Part shown: piece by piece, positions 30,356 to 33,779 of the stretch
How the letters are laid out: each line of letters opens with the position of its first letter
Numbering within the stretch: position 1 is the first letter of the stretch
Source of the DNA: Chloromonas sp. AAM2
Taxonomy: Eukaryota > Chlorophyta > Chlorophyceae > Chlamydomonadales > Chlamydomonadaceae
DNA: 33,779 nt
Direction of reading: 5' to 3'
Assembly: GCA_004335635.1 (NCBI GenBank)
Contig: QAXH01005670.1
Coordinates: 7,026 to 40,804, forward strand
Translations under genes and position numbers: made by a program
The notes under the pieces: model-generated
Databases searched by the model: none
What the model was told of the DNA's origin: nothing
What the model saw: only the letters and a program-made list of their open reading frames with translations

Positions 30356-32326
30356 ATGATGATGTCCACAAGGAAAACTAGCTGGACGAGAAGCAGCTAT
30401 CTGCTGGCCGCAGCATCGGTGCTTGCGATCACGTTTGGCTTTTTAGTCTTCAGTGAATTCTCTAGCCTCTCACACCCACCAGTGTCAGTTGATGGCTTCA
30501 CATTTGAAGCCACTAGCTGGTTCAACGGACTTAGCAGGAAAGGTACGTACACGCCACGCCAGCTGACTCAGGTAGCCCCATGCCACGTCACGAAAAGCTA
30601 GTAGATTGATCCATCGGGAGGCAGCCACTGACAGCCAATCAAACTCAAGATGCGAAGCAAGCTTTGGCAAGGGCAGGGCGCTCAGCAACTGCCAGAACAG
30701 TGCGGACTTGCACCAACGCAGCTGATGCAGCTATTGACATGCCGCACCTCGTGATTTCACAGAGAGGCATATTCATACTGCATACCTCGAATCCGGCCAC
30801 ATTGATTTTGGCCATAGTGACAAACCTAACACATTGCAAGCTGCTCGGCATGCCACAGTGCCATCTCAAAGTCTCTTCTGACATGCATGGCTGTTGCTGG
30901 CCGCAGGCTGCTTTGTGACCATCCCGACCAATCTAATCACTCAGCCTGTAAGGCCCCCACCACGCGATCTGCCCATCAACACAATTTTGTCTCGGGAACT
31001 GCTGCTACGGCCAGAGTATGAACCCTACATCAAGGCAATGAAGTTTTCAAAGTACTCTACAAACTTGCACAGGAAACCGTGGGAGTGGGTGCATGGCATG
31101 TGGGCGCTGCACAAGCTAGGAGTCATCACGCCGAATGCCGTTGGGCTGGCCATAGCTGCCGGTCACGAGCCTGTCATTTATTATCTGAGCAATCAGATCA
31201 AGATGATGTATGCCGGGTAAGCTTGGCTGATGGGCTTTTGCCTCACAGTACAAATTACAGTTGCGGGTACCATGTGTGCATGTCCTCCATCATCACTTAC
31301 TGGCGGTGCACACAGCATGCATACAATATGCAAGTGGTTTGTATGCATGTAAACAGCAAGTACAGAGAACACTGACTTTGGTGTGCAGGTGCAGTAGGCA
31401 GAGAACCGATGGAGTCAATGTGCATGTCAAGGCACACGGCGTTGTAGAGTTAGAACCAGAGCGAGGTCAACACCCACCTCTCCTCTCTTCAGTATACCAT
31501 TCCTCAGCATGTCATACCCTACCGTTGTGTTGTCAGTGCAAAGCATGGCTTGTATGAAACCCATGCAATGGTTTCACCACACACTGATCGCTAATCGCAC
31601 ACCTCTGGTTCTGCAACTGGTATCGCATGCACTACAAATCTTGTCCACTGCAATTGATTCAGCAGTGCCACACACACACACATCATGCACGACGCTTCAC
31701 ATGGACTTCACATCATGCGACATACTGCCTGCAGGGACATGTATGGCATTGGTGGCTTTGCCAAGGATGGCACTGCTACCGCAGATATTTTGGCCCACCC
31801 AGAGAAGTTTGCACCCAAGGGCGTGGCATGGCGGCAAGACCACCTCAAGCTGATGTTCCAGGACGGGCGCAACCTTTCTGACATTGCCACAGGCAGCCTT
31901 GACTTCGTGGTGAGCTTCAGTTCCATGGAGCATTTTGGGGAAAAGGAAGCAGTGGCAGATGCACGGCGATCACTCATAGAGCAGGCCAGGGTGGTCAAGA
32001 AGGGTGGCGTAGTCTTTTTGACCACCGAGCTCATCCTGACTGGCCAGGGTGACATGCCAGGCAACGGCTTCAACATGACCCAAATGCAGACCTCGTTTCT
32101 GGAAACGGCTACAGCGCACGGCTTGCTGCTTGTTGAGCCTGTGAACTGGTCCGTTACCCCCACCAGTTTGCAGCATGTCTTGTATGCCGGCATCTATGGC
32201 GAACCACACATATGCAAAGACCTCTATCCACACACCATGCTTTGCCAGAAGAACCATCCCCAGTCGCTTGCATCTCCGGCATACCGTTGCTACACTAGTG
32301 TGGCCTTGGCGTTCAAAAAGATTTGA
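30356..32326 (+). CDS. Membrane-anchored SAM methyltransferase, type 2 (gene E)
   Basis: Exons 30356-30542, 30907-31216 and 31735-32326 have donors GTACGT and GTAAGC and acceptors GCCGCAG and CTGCAG. Three ATGs stand in a row at 30356, 30359 and 30362. The last gives an exon 1 of 181 nt, equal to gene B, and a protein of 360 aa. The anchor SYLLAAASVLAITFGFLVF matches B. Motif I is VGLAIAAGHEPVIYYL, followed by DMYGIGGFAKDG, LDFVVSFSSMEHFG and ARVVKKGGVVFLTTE. The D-to-G change in GDF to GGF distinguishes it from B and C. It is an inverted copy of B with homology from about 200 bp upstream to about 100 bp past the stop. Expected to be an active class I methyltransferase of unknown substrate. 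Confidence 0.9.
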
Positions 32327-33779
32327 ATTCGAGGTCGTTAGACTGATGCATTACAAATAACATGAAACACCCAAGGCATGCGTACGTTGGTTTGGAGCGC
32401 TCGCGTTCGGACAAGATTGGAATGCGAAAAGTACAACATTGGAGCAGGCTTGCGTATCACATGCGGGCTGCTGACGTTACTCCATGACAATCTTATGTGT
32501 GTGGCGCTATCAAAAAGAAGCAGGTCAAGACAATTGCCATGCTTGTCTTTTTTTTTGAATGACCCATGCGCGCACTGGGAAATACATGAACTGTTCAAAC
32601 CTTGGAACAATAGACAGTAGGCAATAGATACCAGGGCACAGCACTGTCGGTGTGTGTGCTATGCAGCATTGAGCACCCCAAGACGATTCTACTTGCCTTT
32701 CTGCTGCTCCTGACTGCGTCCTATTTGATTTCTCTTAAAAGCAGTACTTGCGATTAGGAATATTCAACACCAATGGCACACCTGGTTACCCCTCGTTGCA
32801 CACGCATGCTCAATTGAGCAGGCGGCCCTTGCTGTCAATGGGACTGGTCGAGATAGGGTGTCACAAGTCCAGAGAATCAGAAGATGTTGTTTCTCACATT
32901 GTTCTCTTGTGCACTTTGCATGCTGTTCTCATGTACCCGTCATGGACTTGCTGCCTGGACTTGTTCGCATGGTTGTTATATTCATGGTTGGGTTCCTGGT
33001 TCAGACTTTCCTCCGTCCTTCTTTCGCCTTTCTGCTTCTCCTTTGCTCAGGACAGGCTTCGACGGTATCCATCCTTAGGTGGTCCTCAGGCATGGCTTGC
33101 TATCGTTTGTGCTTGCTGCATGTCGACAACCTGGTTGTAAGAGTTTGACCAGAAAAGTGAAACATCCTCGTGCATACGTTGGTCGCCAGAGCCAAACTAA
33201 GCTACAGCGGGTGCAATAATTTTTTTTTTGCCAGTACCACTGTAACCGGTGTTGTAAGTGCACCCATGTTGAACGAGCGTTTTTCCCCCTTCGTGGCCAG
33301 CTGGCAGCTGACGTGACGATGTTGTTGTGAAGCTCATTCAGTCTACAGAGCGCGCTGCGATCGGTATCAGGCTGGCCATGCAGGCTGCTCAACACCAGAA
33401 TGAAGGCTCAAGGCTCGTCAGCATCAGAGACATGGTGGTGCAGCCTGCTCTGCAGAATGAGAACAAAAGTACGCATAACGGTTCCCTCGTTCATCACGTG
33501 ATCCATTAACGGTGTCAGTGCAGTGCTGGCCCACAAGCAAATGTGCTTGGACACCGACTGATAAGCAGCCGATAAAACACGGCTGAATGTGTAAGGTTCA
33601 CAACCAGTAGGTAGTGAACATGCACGTTTTGCTGGAGGGGCAAGAGCGGTACGGGGTAGACTTACACCCAATAATCTGTCCTGCCATTCTACGGCATCAA
33701 TCAAACATTGCTATGTCACTGTGAAAAGTTTGAATAAGGTGGCTGCCCATGGGCTCTGACCAGATTCCGGCCAAGTGGT
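32327..33779. other. Right-end spacer, no recognised gene
   Basis: The first 100 bp are the 3' flank of gene E, shared with gene B. A plus-strand open stretch at 33327-33509 (STERAAIGIRLAMQAAQHQN) and a minus-strand donor-like site near 33669 (TTGGGT/GTAAGT) are possible edges of unknown exons. No family was recognised. Confidence 0.45.

Noticed and set aside
31708..32193. Long antisense open frames opposite the last exons of B, C and E (161-179 aa)
   Set aside because: They mirror the methyltransferase coding strand, whose frames, splice sites and motifs explain the conservation.

Overview
The window looks like nuclear DNA of a eukaryotic green alga (chlorophyte, probably Chlorophyceae). 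Coding sequence is split into short exons with GT...AG introns, often GTGAGT/GTAAGT donors and TGCAG acceptors, and exon phases join cleanly. Genes are sparse. Introns and spacers are full of retroelement 3' ends, (AAC)n and (CT)n microsatellites and degenerate satellites. The protein families seen are, from memory, typical of volvocalean algae. The species cannot be named from sequence alone, and no bacterial operon, CRISPR array, rRNA or tRNA was found.

Layout. 1-2249 (+): the 3' part of a class I SAM methyltransferase gene ('type 1', gene A), with a LINE remnant in its last intron. 2971-5760 (-): fragments of an unrecognised gene or decayed element. 6299-8479 (-): a complete three-exon membrane-anchored methyltransferase ('type 2', gene B). 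9164-14627 (-): a complete seven-exon type 1 methyltransferase (gene D, 302 aa) with a repeat-filled fifth intron. 15768-20092 (-): a GT90/CAP10-type glycosyltransferase with an N-terminal membrane anchor. 20093-27218: mostly unassigned, with weak exon candidates at 22955-24083. 27219-28891 (-): a second type 2 methyltransferase (gene C). 30356-32326 (+): a third (gene E), an inverted duplicate of gene B.

The genes as a set: four membrane-anchored proteins with recognisable SAM methyltransferase domains (B, C, D, E), a fifth partial methyltransferase (A), and one membrane-anchored GT90 glycosyltransferase lie within 34 kb. All anchored proteins have a short N-terminal tail and a single hydrophobic segment, the arrangement of type II Golgi enzymes. 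My inference is a glycan-modification cluster that adds a sugar and then O-methylates glycans. This fits the known O-methylated, xylosylated N-glycans of green algae but is untested.

The best sequence-level signals are: (1) a 351-bp tract nearly identical between B and E (one mismatch) with much more diverged flanks; (2) an 86-bp tract, almost all intronic, identical between B and E beside a diverged exon; (3) an 81-bp segment identical in B, C and E; (4) probable retroelement insertions flanked by direct repeats inside introns of A and the GT90 gene; (5) pseudo-exon copies of a methyltransferase exon within introns of A and D.
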